Below the pieces are notes generated by a model. That model was not told the origin of the DNA and searched no databases. It saw only the letters and a program-made list of their open reading frames with translations. From the NCBI GenBank assembly GCA_024508725.1, contig JANINS010000003.1, forward strand, positions 1,364,001 through 1,428,000: DNA of 64,000 nucleotides, in the 5' to 3' direction. Shown here piece by piece: positions 7,270-15,678 of this stretch. Both the position numbers and the translations under genes were made by a program. How positions within the stretch are numbered: position 1 is the first letter of the stretch; every line of letters begins with the position of its first letter. The DNA is from Chitinophagaceae bacterium. GTDB taxonomy: Bacteria > Bacteroidota > Bacteroidia > Chitinophagales > Chitinophagaceae.

Positions 7270-9984
7270 ATGGCTACGATCAAACCATACTTACGCTTAT
7301 CAGGACTTGAACCTTTAGTTGTTCGTCCAGAAACAAACTTTGTGAACGTTGGTGAAAGAACCAATGTAACAGGCTCGAAAAAATTTGCAAGACTTGTACG
7401 TGAAAACAAATACGAAGAAGCATTGTCTGTTGCACGCCAGCAGGTAGAGAATGGTGCACAGATACTCGATGTGAACATGGATGATGCATTGCTTGACGGT
7501 GTTCAGGCAATGACAACCTACCTGAATCTTTTGCAAAGTGAACCAGACATTGCCAAGATCCCGATCATGATCGACAGCTCTAAGTTCGAGATCATTGAAG
7601 CAGGATTGAAATGTGTACAGGGCAAGTGTATTGTGAACTCTATTTCTATGAAAGAAGGAGTAGAAAAGTTCAAAGAACAAGCAATCATTTGCCAGGCTTA
7701 TGGTGCTGCAGTTGTAGTGATGGCTTTTGATGAAGCCGGACAAGCAGATACATTACAAAGAAGGGTAGACATCTGTACAAAAGCCTATGATATCCTTGTG
7801 AATAAAGTTGGTTACGATCCACAAGACATCATCTTCGATCCAAACATCTTTGCTGTGGCAACTGGTTTGGAAGAACATAATAATTATGCTGTCGATTTTA
7901 TAGAAGCCACCCGTATCATCAAGCAAAGAATGCCTTTGGCAAAGGTCAGTGGTGGTGTAAGTAATCTTTCTTTCTCTTTCCGTGGAAATGACCATGTGAG
8001 AGAAGCGATGCATTCAGTATTCTTATTCTATGCTATTAAGGCTGGAATGGATATGGGTATTGTGAATGCAGGTCAGTTGGTTGTATATGATGAGATAGAA
8101 CCGGAGTTGAGACAATTGTGTGAAGATGTGATCCTTAACCGAAATAACGATAACAATCAGGCAACAGAAAAACTTATCGCTTTCGCCGAAACTGTAAAAG
8201 CAAAAGGTAAAGCAGAAGTAAAAGATGAGGCCTGGAGAAATACTTCCGTTGAAGAAAGACTGAAACATGCTTTAGTGAATGGCATCACAGATTACATCGA
8301 AGCTGACACAGAAGAAGCCCGTCAGAAATATCCGAAGCCACTGGATGTAATTGAAGGCCCGTTAATGGCAGGAATGGATGTAGTGGGTGACCTTTTTGGA
8401 AGCGGAAAAATGTTTTTGCCCCAGGTTGTGAAAAGTGCAAGGGTGATGAAGAAATCTGTTGCAGTGCTTACTCCTTTTATTGAAGCAGAGAAAGAAGAAA
8501 GAAGGCAAGCTCACCTTGCTGCCGGAACAGTGAATGAAGAAGGGGCCGGTGCTGCAAAAGTTTTGATGGCAACAGTGAAAGGTGATGTGCATGATATCGG
8601 GAAGAATATCGTTGGTGTAGTGCTTGGCTGTAATGGTTATGATGTGATTGATATGGGTGTGATGGTTCCTGCTGATAAGATCTTGGATGCTGCCCAGAAA
8701 GAGAATGTAGATATCATCGGTTTGAGTGGACTTATAACTCCGTCATTAGATGAAATGGTGCATGTGGCTCACGAGATGAAACGTAGAGGAATGAATCAAC
8801 CTTTGCTGATTGGCGGAGCTACTACTTCACGAATGCATACTGCTGTGAAAATTGCTCCGGCCTATGATAATGGTGTGGTGCATGTGCTAGATGCATCGAG
8901 AAGTGTGACTGTTGCAGGATCATTGTTGAGCAAAGAACAAAAGCCAGAATTTCTTTCCGGCATCAAAACCGAATATGAAAAACTGAAGAAAGATTTCGAA
9001 GGAAAGAAAACTGCAAAACAATATTTATCATTCAAAGAAGCCCAGCAGAATAAAGTAAAGATCAACTGGAGTAATTACCAGCCTCCGGTTCCAACTTTCA
9101 CCGGTACAAAAGTGTTCGACAACTTCGATCTGAATGAACTAAGAAATTACATCGACTGGCAACCCTTCTTCATTGCCTGGGAAATGCATGGAAAGTTTCC
9201 TGCAATACTCAGCGATTCCGTTATTGGTGCTGAAGCAACGAAGTTGTACAATGATGCCAATGCTTTACTTGATAAGATCATCTCAGAAAAATGGTTAACT
9301 GCAAAAGGAGTTGTAGGTTTTTGGGAAGCGAGTGCAAGTGATGATGATACAATAGAAGTCAAAAGTCAAAAGTCAAAAGTCAAACTCGAGAGCCTTAGGC
9401 AACAGGTGAAAAAAGCAGAAGGACAACCAAACATTGCATTATCTGACTTTATTAAACCAGCATCCGGCAACGAGCATCCAGATCACATCGGTGCATTCTC
9501 AGTAACCATCCAGGGAATTGACGAACACATTAAACGTTTCCAGGAACAGCATGACGATTATAACAAGATCATGTTGCAGGCCTTAGCCGATCGATTGGCA
9601 GAAGCATTTGCAGAATACCTCCACGAGAAAACCAGAAAAGAACTTTGGGGTTATGCTAAAGATGAGAACCTGACAAATGAACAACTCATCAAAGAGTCAT
9701 ACCAGGGAATTCGTCCGGCTCCAGGTTATCCTGCTTGTCCGGACCATACAGAGAAATACAAACTGTTTCAACTTTTAGGTGGAGAAGAGACAACCGGTAT
9801 TCATCTTACCGAATCACTTGCTATGTACCCTGCAGCATCTGTTTGTGGATGGTATTTTTCTCATCCGCAAAGCCAGTATTTTGGTGTGGGAAAGATCCAG
9901 CAAGACCAGTTACAGGATTATGCAAGGCGCAAAGGCATGAGCATGGACGAAGCAACAAAATGGTTGAGACCGATATTGGAATAA
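7270..9984 (+). CDS. metH: Methionine synthase, folate-, B12- and AdoMet-binding subunit (split MetH, C-terminal part)
   Basis: A 904-residue protein with the remaining MetH modules in order: pterin-binding ([20 protein letters not shown]), B12 cap, B12-binding Rossmann domain with [11 protein letters not shown] near residue 438 (the histidine that ligates cobalt), and the C-terminal reactivation domain with [12 protein letters not shown] near residue 816. Together with the gene at 5801 it rebuilds full-length MetH. The ATG at 7270 fits the family start; the ATG at 7237 lies in the repeat. An odd segment around residues 697-710 is encoded by four tandem AGTCAAA heptamers in the linker between the B12 and reactivation modules. 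Confidence 0.94.
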   Translation: MATIKPYLRLSGLEPLVVRPETNFVNVGERTNVTGSKKFARLVRENKYEEALSVARQQVENGAQILDVNMDDALLDGVQAMTTYLNLLQSEPDIAKIPIMIDSSKFEIIEAGLKCVQGKCIVNSISMKEGVEKFKEQAIICQAYGAAVVVMAFDEAGQADTLQRRVDICTKAYDILVNKVGYDPQDIIFDPNIFAVATGLEEHNNYAVDFIEATRIIKQRMPLAKVSGGVSNLSFSFRGNDHVREAMHSVFLFYAIKAGMDMGIVNAGQLVVYDEIEPELRQLCEDVILNRNNDNNQATEKLIAFAETVKAKGKAEVKDEAWRNTSVEERLKHALVNGITDYIEADTEEARQKYPKPLDVIEGPLMAGMDVVGDLFGSGKMFLPQVVKSARVMKKSVAVLTPFIEAEKEERRQAHLAAGTVNEEGAGAAKVLMATVKGDVHDIGKNIVGVVLGCNGYDVIDMGVMVPADKILDAAQKENVDIIGLSGLITPSLDEMVHVAHEMKRRGMNQPLLIGGATTSRMHTAVKIAPAYDNGVVHVLDASRSVTVAGSLLSKEQKPEFLSGIKTEYEKLKKDFEGKKTAKQYLSFKEAQQNKVKINWSNYQPPVPTFTGTKVFDNFDLNELRNYIDWQPFFIAWEMHGKFPAILSDSVIGAEATKLYNDANALLDKIISEKWLTAKGVVGFWEASASDDDTIEVKSQKSKVKLESLRQQVKKAEGQPNIALSDFIKPASGNEHPDHIGAFSVTIQGIDEHIKRFQEQHDDYNKIMLQALADRLAEAFAEYLHEKTRKELWGYAKDENLTNEQLIKESYQGIRPAPGYPACPDHTEKYKLFQLLGGEETTGIHLTESLAMYPAASVCGWYFSHPQSQYFGVGKIQQDQLQDYARRKGMSMDEATKWLRPILE
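9357..9384 (+). repeat. Tandem heptamer AGTCAAA x4 inside metH
   Basis: Four perfect AGTCAAA units translate as a KSQKSKVK-like stretch. The same heptamer occurs between genes at 39137-39162. Confidence 0.9.
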
Positions 9985-10359
9985 TTAAAAATTTTGATTT
10001 CGTTCTTTTAGCATTCTTTCAAAATCCTTTGCAACGAGTAATCCTCGCAAGAGTATTATGACTGCTGCGAGTCTAAATACTACGCCTCTAAAAATATTAA
10101 ATTCACTGGTGGCGATCTCTAGAATCATCAATAAAAAATAAAGGATCAGGGCTATGAGAATTCCTGTAAATGGAGATTCTTTTGAAAGAAAGCCTAATGC
10201 TGCAAATATTCCACCTATAGCTATACCTATACCAATATTTCTAAGCATGTCTTCTGAAGGATTTCTCAATTCAGATACAACAGAAATTGCGATATAGAGA
10301 AAGGCAATAACGAACATAGATATTCTTGCCAACCAAATTTTGCTTTCTAAGTGTTGCAT
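9985..10359 (-). CDS. Small four-helix membrane protein, function unknown
   Basis: A 124-residue protein with about four hydrophobic segments: residues 12-30 (MFVIAFLYIAISVV), 42-60 (GIGIAIGGIFAALGF), 66-84 (TGILIALILYFLLMI) and 92-112, ending in a charged KDFERMLKERNQNF tail. No family is recognised. Its stop codon directly abuts the metH stop (9984/9985), so the two genes converge with no spacer. The LOG-family gene lies 34 bases upstream on the same strand, so the two may be co-transcribed. Confidence 0.65.
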   Translation of the reverse strand: MQHLESKIWLARISMFVIAFLYIAISVVSELRNPSEDMLRNIGIGIAIGGIFAALGFLSKESPFTGILIALILYFLLMILEIATSEFNIFRGVVFRLAAVIILLRGLLVAKDFERMLKERNQNF

Positions 10360-10393
10360 AGGGGTAATTTATACACCTAAACTACAACTTACG

Positions 10394-11173
10394 TTAATTC
10401 GCTGCTGCAGCTTTTGATTTATCAGCCGGTGGTTCAGGGAAGTTGAATTTGTTCTTTTTACGCTTTGACCATGGCTTATAATTCTTTTCCATGTAATGAT
10501 TGATGTGATCTATTGCTTCATCATAATCATCAGTAAGCAATACCAGCTTCATATCTTCAGGTGAGATCGTTCCTTCATTCGCCATGAACATGATGTAATC
10601 CATGAGTGGCTGGTAATATTCTTTTCCAAATAAAACGATCGGGAACTGGGTGATGGTTTTTGTTTGCACCAATGTGAGTGTTTCAAAGAACTCATCCATT
10701 GTTCCAAAACCACCCGGCATGATGATGAAAGCATACGAATACTTGATCAGCATCGTTTTTCGTACAAAAAAATACTCAAAAGTAAACGAGCAGCTCAGGT
10801 AAGGATTCTCATGCTGTTCAAACGGAAGCTTGATGTTCAGTCCAACGGTTTTACCACCATTCTCAAATGCTCCACGGTTAGCAGCTTCCATAATTCCGGG
10901 CCCGCCACCCGTCATTGTAGTAAGGCCCAGCCCGGCAATTCGTTTACCGATCTCTCTTGCTGCAATGTAATGTTTGTGGTTCTCTTTAAATCTTGCTGAG
11001 CCAAATACCGTTACACACGGACCAACGTTGTGCAACACCTTAAAAGCTTTCATAAACTCCCAGAAAACCTTGTAGGCAAATCGCAGTTCAAACTGCTTTG
11101 GTTTAGGACCTTCGAGAAATGTTTGTTCTTTGGCAGGAATTACCTGCTTTCCAATCTTTTGATTATCATCCAT
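10394..11173 (-). CDS. TIGR00730 (LOG) family Rossmann-fold protein
   Basis: A 259-residue member of the LOG/YgdH-like family, many of which hydrolyse nucleoside 5'-monophosphates to base and ribose 5-phosphate. The two signature blocks are present: TMTGGGPGIMEAANRGAFE and the catalytic MPGGFGTMDEFFETL. The C-terminus is basic and low-complexity (KRKKNKFNFPEPPADKSKAA). Its closest relatives in Bacteroidota are annotated as cytokinin riboside 5'-monophosphate phosphoribohydrolase, but the in vivo substrate is uncertain. Confidence 0.88.
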   Translation of the reverse strand: MDDNQKIGKQVIPAKEQTFLEGPKPKQFELRFAYKVFWEFMKAFKVLHNVGPCVTVFGSARFKENHKHYIAAREIGKRIAGLGLTTMTGGGPGIMEAANRGAFENGGKTVGLNIKLPFEQHENPYLSCSFTFEYFFVRKTMLIKYSYAFIIMPGGFGTMDEFFETLTLVQTKTITQFPIVLFGKEYYQPLMDYIMFMANEGTISPEDMKLVLLTDDYDEAIDHINHYMEKNYKPWSKRKKNKFNFPEPPADKSKAAAAN

Positions 11174-11520
11174 GAAAGTAAAGTTCGGGATATTATGTAC
11201 TCAACTTTCGTGCTACTATTAAGCTTACCTTCCCTGACTTACTAGACTCTTGTACTGTAGTAACTTTATTAAGTCTGACTAACTGTAAAAGTTCAAGAAT
11301 AGCGTAAGCTCCATTAGCTGGAAGCAGCTCTTGATAAGATGGGTGTTAGCGTACTATAGGGTGTTAACGCAGTACTGAGCAATAACATGCAAATTCGAAG
11401 CTCTATAAGTACTCTATAGGAGCTCTATATGTACTCTATACATGCTCTATAGGTTGGTGGGAGATGCTGATAATCATTGCGTTTGTTTCTTGAGGCACGA
11501 ATGAAGGCTGTAGCAATCCG
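11174..11520. other. Repeat-rich spacer before the LOG-family gene
   Basis: No coding sequence is seen. A degenerate dispersed-repeat copy lies around 11200-11262 on the minus strand (CAGTACAAGAGT and AAGCTTAATAGTAGCAC). An 18-base near-direct repeat GGGTGTTAGCGTACTATA / GGGTGTTAACGCAGTACT occupies 11341-11376. A CTCTATA array occupies 11399-11452. Confidence 0.6.
11399..11452. repeat. CTCTATA tandem array
   Basis: Five CTCTATA units spaced about 10-12 bases apart: AGCTCTATAAGTA, CTCTATAGG, AGCTCTATATGTA, CTCTATACAT, GCTCTATAGG. Every second unit repeats a 20-22 base higher-order period. Confidence 0.8.
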
Positions 11521-12330
11521 CTAATCTTTCACTTCACATACACATCTAAAGCCAAGCCATGCTTCAGGCTTAGTATAAGATTGTTGATTTTGGATTTTAC
11601 ACTCTTCGAGAAAGGAATTATAATTTCCACCTTTGGCTATTCCCTTTTCTGAAATCATTTCAGAGACATTGCCAATCATATTATAAAGGCCGTAGCCATT
11701 GGGTAAATAAGCTGTTAATGGTGAAGTAAGTGCAGACCTTTCCACTTCATTACTAATTGAATGTTTCTTCTTAGTTGTTTCATATTTATAGTTAAATAAT
11801 CTAGAACCTTTCCAGACTCCCTTTCTTGCTATGGTGTCTTCATAACCATAAGGGTATTCAGCAATATTCAATTTTCCAGCAGCTGCAAGTTCCCATTCTT
11901 CTTTAGTAGGCAACCGGTATAAGTAGTGCTTACCTGGAAAAGGGTTTAATGTTGGATCTTTCATAAACAATTCATTTACCCGATCACTTCTCCATTTGCA
12001 AAACGCTACTACTTGTTCATAGCTGATTCCAACCACAGGATAAAAGTTGAAAGAAGGATGATTGTGATAGTACTTTGAAAATGGAGAGCTTTCACCCCAA
12101 ACACTAGTGTCCTGGATCATTTTCCGATAAGAAACAGTGTCATGTTTTATGCCTAATGTCCATGATTGAAGAAACTCTCTCCAATGCACATTTCCTATTT
12201 CCGTTTTGTCAATGAATAAATTGTCTTTTAGGAAGACAGTTCCAGGAGGAGCTTTTAACCTTTTCGGTTTGAATGAAAAGGAGAATAGGGTAACTATTGC
12301 TATCAATACCAAAATTATAGCTCTGAACAT
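11521..12330 (-). CDS. Formylglycine-generating-enzyme-like (SUMF1/EgtB fold) protein, exported or membrane-anchored
   Basis: A 269-residue protein with an N-terminal hydrophobic segment (MFRAIILVLIAIVTLFSFSF) followed by a C-type-lectin-like FGE-sulfatase domain. Family marks are FIDKTEIGNVHWREFL, PVVGISYEQVVAFCKWRS, YRLPTKEEWELAA, GLYNMIGNVSEM, KGGNYNSF and the C-terminal AWLGFRCVCE. The oxygenase cysteine pair of true formylglycine enzymes is not evident, so a structural role like that of the GldJ/GldK relatives of Bacteroidota is as likely as catalysis. It stands alone; copy c of the dispersed repeat lies upstream. Confidence 0.8.
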   Translation of the reverse strand: MFRAIILVLIAIVTLFSFSFKPKRLKAPPGTVFLKDNLFIDKTEIGNVHWREFLQSWTLGIKHDTVSYRKMIQDTSVWGESSPFSKYYHNHPSFNFYPVVGISYEQVVAFCKWRSDRVNELFMKDPTLNPFPGKHYLYRLPTKEEWELAAAGKLNIAEYPYGYEDTIARKGVWKGSRLFNYKYETTKKKHSISNEVERSALTSPLTAYLPNGYGLYNMIGNVSEMISEKGIAKGGNYNSFLEECKIQNQQSYTKPEAWLGFRCVCEVKD

Positions 12331-12359
12331 CTATTAAAGTTACGCATTGCTGAACAGAA

Positions 12360-12420
12360 TTCCGAACGTACAAGTGAGTGACACAACAGACGAGGCTATG
12401 AAATACTAAAGCTGGTATCA
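12360..12420 (+). repeat. Dispersed intergenic repeat, copy c (GTGACACAAC type)
   Basis: Begins TTCCGAACGTACAAGTGAGT, continues GACACAACAGACGAGGCTAT and ends AAAGCTGGTATCA. It is the best full-length match to copy b. Confidence 0.85.
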
Positions 12421-13503
12421 AAACAACTTTCCCTGCTCTCCAGGTCTTCTGAACAAGCTGCAATCAAGCCCCAACCTTTCATGATTCAATCCATACTTCT
12501 CTGTGTACTTTCTGTACTGCATGGCTACCATTTCTGCGATGTTGCCTTCGCCTCTCATTCTAACACCCCAACGACTGTCATTCACTTTTCCGTTGTGACT
12601 GCCTTCGATAAAATGCCACACCTTATCTGCACGATCAGGAAAGTTTTTATACAACCAATCATGAAACAACAACTTGATAGCACCGTTCAAACGTATATAC
12701 GTGTAAGCTGAGAATGTTGCTCCGGCATTGCTGGCTGCTTTGATAATGTCGTGCATTTCATGTTCGTTCAAACCTGGTATCATCGGGCCTAACATAACAC
12801 CCATTCTTACACCTTCTTTCGCCATTTCTTCGATGAGTTTGAGCCGTTGTTTTCCTGTGGTGGTTCGTGGTTCCATTACTCTTCTTAAGTCTTCGTTGAA
12901 AGAAGTTATGGATACAAGAATAGAAACGATGTTCTTTCGTCCCATTTCACCCAGCAGGTCTTTATCTCTTAGCATTCCTGCATTCTTGGTGATCATTCCC
13001 ACAGGTTGGTTGAATTCATTGCACACTTCGAGCAAGCCTCTTGTGATGCGAAACTTTTTTTCTGCAGGCTGATAACAATCTGTGTTTCCACTTAAGCCGA
13101 TAGGCACACATTCCCATTTAGGATTCATGAGAAATTTTCGAAGTAGTTCAGGTGCGTTTTTCTTTACGATGATCTTTCTTTCGAAATCGATCCCTGCACT
13201 CCAGCCCCAATATTCAAAACTGTTTCTTGCATAACAGTAGATGCAACCATGTTCACAGCCCTGGTAAGGATTCATGCTGTACCACATACCAACATCCGGA
13301 CTGTCGACCTTGTTCACAATACCTTTTGCATTGTCTTCGAAATATTGTGTTTCTACGTTTGGTTCTGTCCAGTCGTCTATTGCTTCTATGTGTTCTCTTA
13401 CTTTCTGGTTCTTGAGAAACTTATTTGGCGTGTTGAATTGTGCTCCTCTGCCTTTTATATAGCCCCCATCCCCTGAAGGGGAGTGATTAATTTGATTATC
13501 CAT
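12418..13503 (-). CDS. PA0069-type radical SAM protein
   Basis: A 361-residue radical SAM protein of the SplB-like PA0069 group. The [4Fe-4S] cysteines are in YQGCEHGCIYCYARNS (C-x3-C-x2-C). Further marks are IGLSGNTDCYQPAEKKF and the GVMLGPMIPGLNEHE block. The reaction is unknown. The ATG at 13503 was chosen because the longer frame from 13587 would translate a palindromic repeat (GTGTCTGACAC) that does not look like protein. Even so, the first residues (SPSGDGGYIKG) are encoded by another palindrome, CCCCTGAAGGGG. Confidence 0.9.
   Translation of the reverse strand: MDNQINHSPSGDGGYIKGRGAQFNTPNKFLKNQKVREHIEAIDDWTEPNVETQYFEDNAKGIVNKVDSPDVGMWYSMNPYQGCEHGCIYCYARNSFEYWGWSAGIDFERKIIVKKNAPELLRKFLMNPKWECVPIGLSGNTDCYQPAEKKFRITRGLLEVCNEFNQPVGMITKNAGMLRDKDLLGEMGRKNIVSILVSITSFNEDLRRVMEPRTTTGKQRLKLIEEMAKEGVRMGVMLGPMIPGLNEHEMHDIIKAASNAGATFSAYTYIRLNGAIKLLFHDWLYKNFPDRADKVWHFIEGSHNGKVNDSRWGVRMRGEGNIAEMVAMQYRKYTEKYGLNHERLGLDCSLFRRPGEQGKLF
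13469..13482. repeat. Palindrome TCCCCTGAAGGGGA inside the radical SAM gene
   Basis: A perfect 14-base palindrome within the N-terminal coding region. The sequence around it, GCCCCCATCCCCTGAAGGGG, looks like an extragenic repeat that has become coding. Confidence 0.7.
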
Positions 13504-13537
13504 TTTTCGATTGTTATGTTGTTCCTGAATTGGTGAA

Positions 13538-13568
13538 GGTGTTTGACACTTTGGAAGTGTCTGACACC
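13538..13568. repeat. GGTGT(C/T)TGACACTT palindrome upstream of the radical SAM gene
   Basis: GGTGTTTGACACT (13538-13550) pairs with AGTGTCTGACACC (13556-13568) with a single mismatch. It sits in the 5' spacer of the radical SAM gene. Confidence 0.75.
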
Positions 13569-13582
13569 TGCGATTTGTTTTT

Positions 13583-13648
13583 GCCACGCATTACAGATTC
13601 ACGGATTTTATTTAATTCTAATTCGTGGAAATCTGTGTAATTCGTGGC
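13583..13648. repeat. CCACGAATTAC-type inverted repeat between umuC and the radical SAM gene
   Basis: GCCACGCATTACAGATTCACGG on the left and, in inverse, GCCACGAATTACACAGATTTCC plus ACGAATT on the right form an imperfect long hairpin covering most of the spacer. Confidence 0.65.
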
Positions 13649-13652
13649 TGAT

Positions 13653-14933
13653 TTATTTTACTTCTCTCAATTCATTCCATCTGGTGGTGTAGCGTGGACT
13701 GATAAAATCCTGTCGCATCTTCCAATTTTTTTCGGTTCCCGCTGAGGCGTATTTGATGATGTCGTCTCTCATGCTGAAGTTGATGTTGTCGAGCATATTC
13801 ATCAGCCACCGGCTTTGATTACTTGCTGCAGACTTGAACAGGTTTGCCTGGATGGATGTATCGGGGACCAATCCACTCAGCATCACTCCGGCCTTACTGT
13901 ATCTTTCTCCATCTTTATACACTTTTTCTGCAAGCGCCATGGCAGGTTTAATAAGTTCATGCGTTAATGAAGTAGGCGAATAAAGTGTTTGATATCTTGT
14001 TCTTGGATAGCCTCCATGCCGGTAATCTGCTGATCCGCTTTGTTGTTTCGGAACGACGAACACACTGATGAGGCTTGCTGCACTATGTTGCCTCCTGAGT
14101 TTTTCTGCTGCTCTTGCTGTGTAAGTGGCAACAGCTTCTTTTATGTCTTTAAGATCACTTACTGCAGCGCCGAACATTCTTGTAGTGGCGATCATCTTTT
14201 TGTTCACCAGCGGATCTCTCATTTCAATTGAATGCTTACCGTTCAATTCCTGAATCATTCTTACTCCGATCACTCCACCAAGGTTGGCTCTTGCCCATTC
14301 TTCGTTCATGTGTTTCAGTTCCCATGCTGTGTGAATGTTCCAGTCCATCAACTTTAAAGCGTAACGTCTGCCGATTCCCCAGAGATCTTTTACGTGTGTT
14401 CTTTGTAGTGCATCTGCTGTTGCTTCATCGGTATCAAGCACCCAGGTTTTAGAAGCCACTCTGAGTTTCTTTGATAAACGATTGGCTACTTTAGAAAGCA
14501 CTTTTGTTTTGCCCACACCAACAGATACTGAAACACCGGTCCACTGTTCTACTACATCTCTTATATGTGCTGCACATTGGTGAAGCTCTTCAACAGGAAT
14601 GTGTGTGAGATCAAGGAAAGCTTCATCAACAGAATACACTTCTACATTTTCTTCTCCTACCAAATATTTAAGTGTATCCATTACTCTCCTGCTGAGATCT
14701 CCGTATAAATTGTAGTTGGAGGAGAATGTTGAGATGCCATTCTGTTCAATGATGTCTTTTGCCTGGTAATACGGAATAGCCATGTCGATCCCATAGTTTT
14801 TTGCTTCGTTACTGATGGAGATAATGCATCCATCATTATTGCTAAGTACAACAACAGGTTTCTCTTCCAGGTCTGGACGAAATACTCTTTCGCAGGAGCA
14901 GTAGAAAGAGTTACAATCGACAATGGCTTTCAT
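13653..14933 (-). CDS. umuC: Y-family DNA polymerase, UmuC type
   Basis: Catalytic subunit of a pol V-like translesion polymerase, 426 residues. It begins MKAIVDCNSFYCSCERVFRP with the first metal-binding aspartate, followed by VVVLSNNDGCIISIS and the catalytic VEVYSVDEAFLDLT. Thumb and little-finger domains follow, including the VSVGVGKTKVLSKVANRL helix-hairpin-helix and a C-terminal RWNELREVK tail. The start at 14933 fits the family; the frame stays open to 15017 but the extra residues come from the inverted repeat upstream. It lies behind umuD on the same strand with a 200-base spacer rich in repeats. Confidence 0.95.
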   Translation of the reverse strand: MKAIVDCNSFYCSCERVFRPDLEEKPVVVLSNNDGCIISISNEAKNYGIDMAIPYYQAKDIIEQNGISTFSSNYNLYGDLSRRVMDTLKYLVGEENVEVYSVDEAFLDLTHIPVEELHQCAAHIRDVVEQWTGVSVSVGVGKTKVLSKVANRLSKKLRVASKTWVLDTDEATADALQRTHVKDLWGIGRRYALKLMDWNIHTAWELKHMNEEWARANLGGVIGVRMIQELNGKHSIEMRDPLVNKKMIATTRMFGAAVSDLKDIKEAVATYTARAAEKLRRQHSAASLISVFVVPKQQSGSADYRHGGYPRTRYQTLYSPTSLTHELIKPAMALAEKVYKDGERYSKAGVMLSGLVPDTSIQANLFKSAASNQSRWLMNMLDNINFSMRDDIIKYASAGTEKNWKMRQDFISPRYTTRWNELREVK

Positions 14934-14982
14934 AAAAACAGAAATTTTTCTAATTGCACGAATCACACGAATTGGGAATGTT

Positions 14983-15060
14983 GAACCACTAAGACACGAA
15001 GTCACGAATTTCCACAAAGCTCTTCGTGTGCCTTTGTGTTCTTTGTGTCTTTGTGGTTTT
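14983..15060. repeat. Solo CACGAAGACACAAAG-type inverted repeat
   Basis: Left arm GAACCACTAAGACACGAAGT plus CACGAA; right arm, inverted, AAAACCACAAAGACACAAAG plus AACACAAAGGCACACGAAG. The arms resemble those that flank the GxxExxY gene, but here no gene lies between them. Confidence 0.75.
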
Positions 15061-15082
15061 CTTTTGATGAATAATGAACAAT

Positions 15083-15135
15083 CAGTACAAGAGTGCGACG
15101 CAACAGAAGCTTGATAGCAGTACCGGATTCTGGTT
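15083..15135 (+). repeat. Dispersed intergenic repeat, copy f (GCGACGCAAC type)
   Basis: CAGTACAAGAGTGCGACGCA, then ACAGAAGCTTGATAGCAGTAC and TTCTGGTT. Near-identical to copy g at 17916 (minus strand). Confidence 0.85.
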
Positions 15136-15619
15136 AATGATGTTTCTTTTTCTTCGCCGGCGTTCGGTGATGATCGAGTAAACCTTTTTCGAAGATGTGG
15201 ATGACACAGGTGACCAATCCAAATGGATTGAACTGGGTAAACTCACCAACTTCGATGGGTTCATAGCGACCATTTTCTGCAATGAGAGAAGGACCTTTAA
15301 TGCCCTGCTGAAAACGACGAACTACGAGGTCTCCGTTCACAGCTGCAACAATGATCTTTCCGTTGGTGGCTTTTAAACTTTTGTCAACGATGAGTACATC
15401 TCCGTTCTGAATTCCGGCACCGATCATGGCATCGCCATTCATGCGAAAGAAGAAGGTTGCTGGTTTGTTGTAAATGAGCTGTTCATTCAGATCAATACCA
15501 CGTTCGGCATAATCGTCTGCAGCAGCTCCAAAGCCTGTTGCATTAGCAGTTTGCACATCCTGCTGCGTAAAATGCCTGGTGCCCTCGTAAGAGGCACTGT
15601 AAAAGTTTTCCCATTCCAT
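15134..15619 (-). CDS. umuD: UmuD-like S24 peptidase-fold protein, catalytic dyad lost
   Basis: A 161-residue LexA/UmuD-family protein. The C-terminal fold is intact (FGAAADDYAERGIDLNEQL, MNGDAMIGAGIQNGD, NGKIIVAAVNGDLVVRRF, FGLVTCVIHIFE). However, the nucleophilic serine of the GDSM motif is Ala64 (codon GCC), and the general-base lysine of the TVKK block is Arg101 (CGT). The usual A/C-G cleavage site before the FP/FG turn is Thr28-Gly29. All three features needed for RecA-stimulated self-cleavage are therefore altered. It may act as a fixed, uncleaved partner or regulator of UmuC. The C-terminus is unusually basic (PAKKKKHH). A divergent LigT-like pair starts 59 bases away. Confidence 0.88.
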   Translation of the reverse strand: MEWENFYSASYEGTRHFTQQDVQTANATGFGAAADDYAERGIDLNEQLIYNKPATFFFRMNGDAMIGAGIQNGDVLIVDKSLKATNGKIIVAAVNGDLVVRRFQQGIKGPSLIAENGRYEPIEVGEFTQFNPFGLVTCVIHIFEKGLLDHHRTPAKKKKHH

Positions 15620-15678
15620 ATAACTTAATTTTGTTCTGCTAAAATAATTAGTATTTTTATGCCAAAGAAAATAGTTTT

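Noticed and set aside
7315-8268. Minus-strand reading frames across metH
   Set aside because: They are antisense shadows of a well-defined gene with normal protein motifs on the plus strand.
11399-11452. Short CRISPR-like array
   Set aside because: Units are only seven bases with a 10-12 base period; no spacers of 25-40 bases and no cas genes in the window.
15620-15678. LexA-type SOS box between umuD and the LigT-like genes
   Set aside because: No CTGT-N8-ACAG, GAAC-N4-GTTC or GTTC-N7-GTTC motif is present; only AT-rich sequence.
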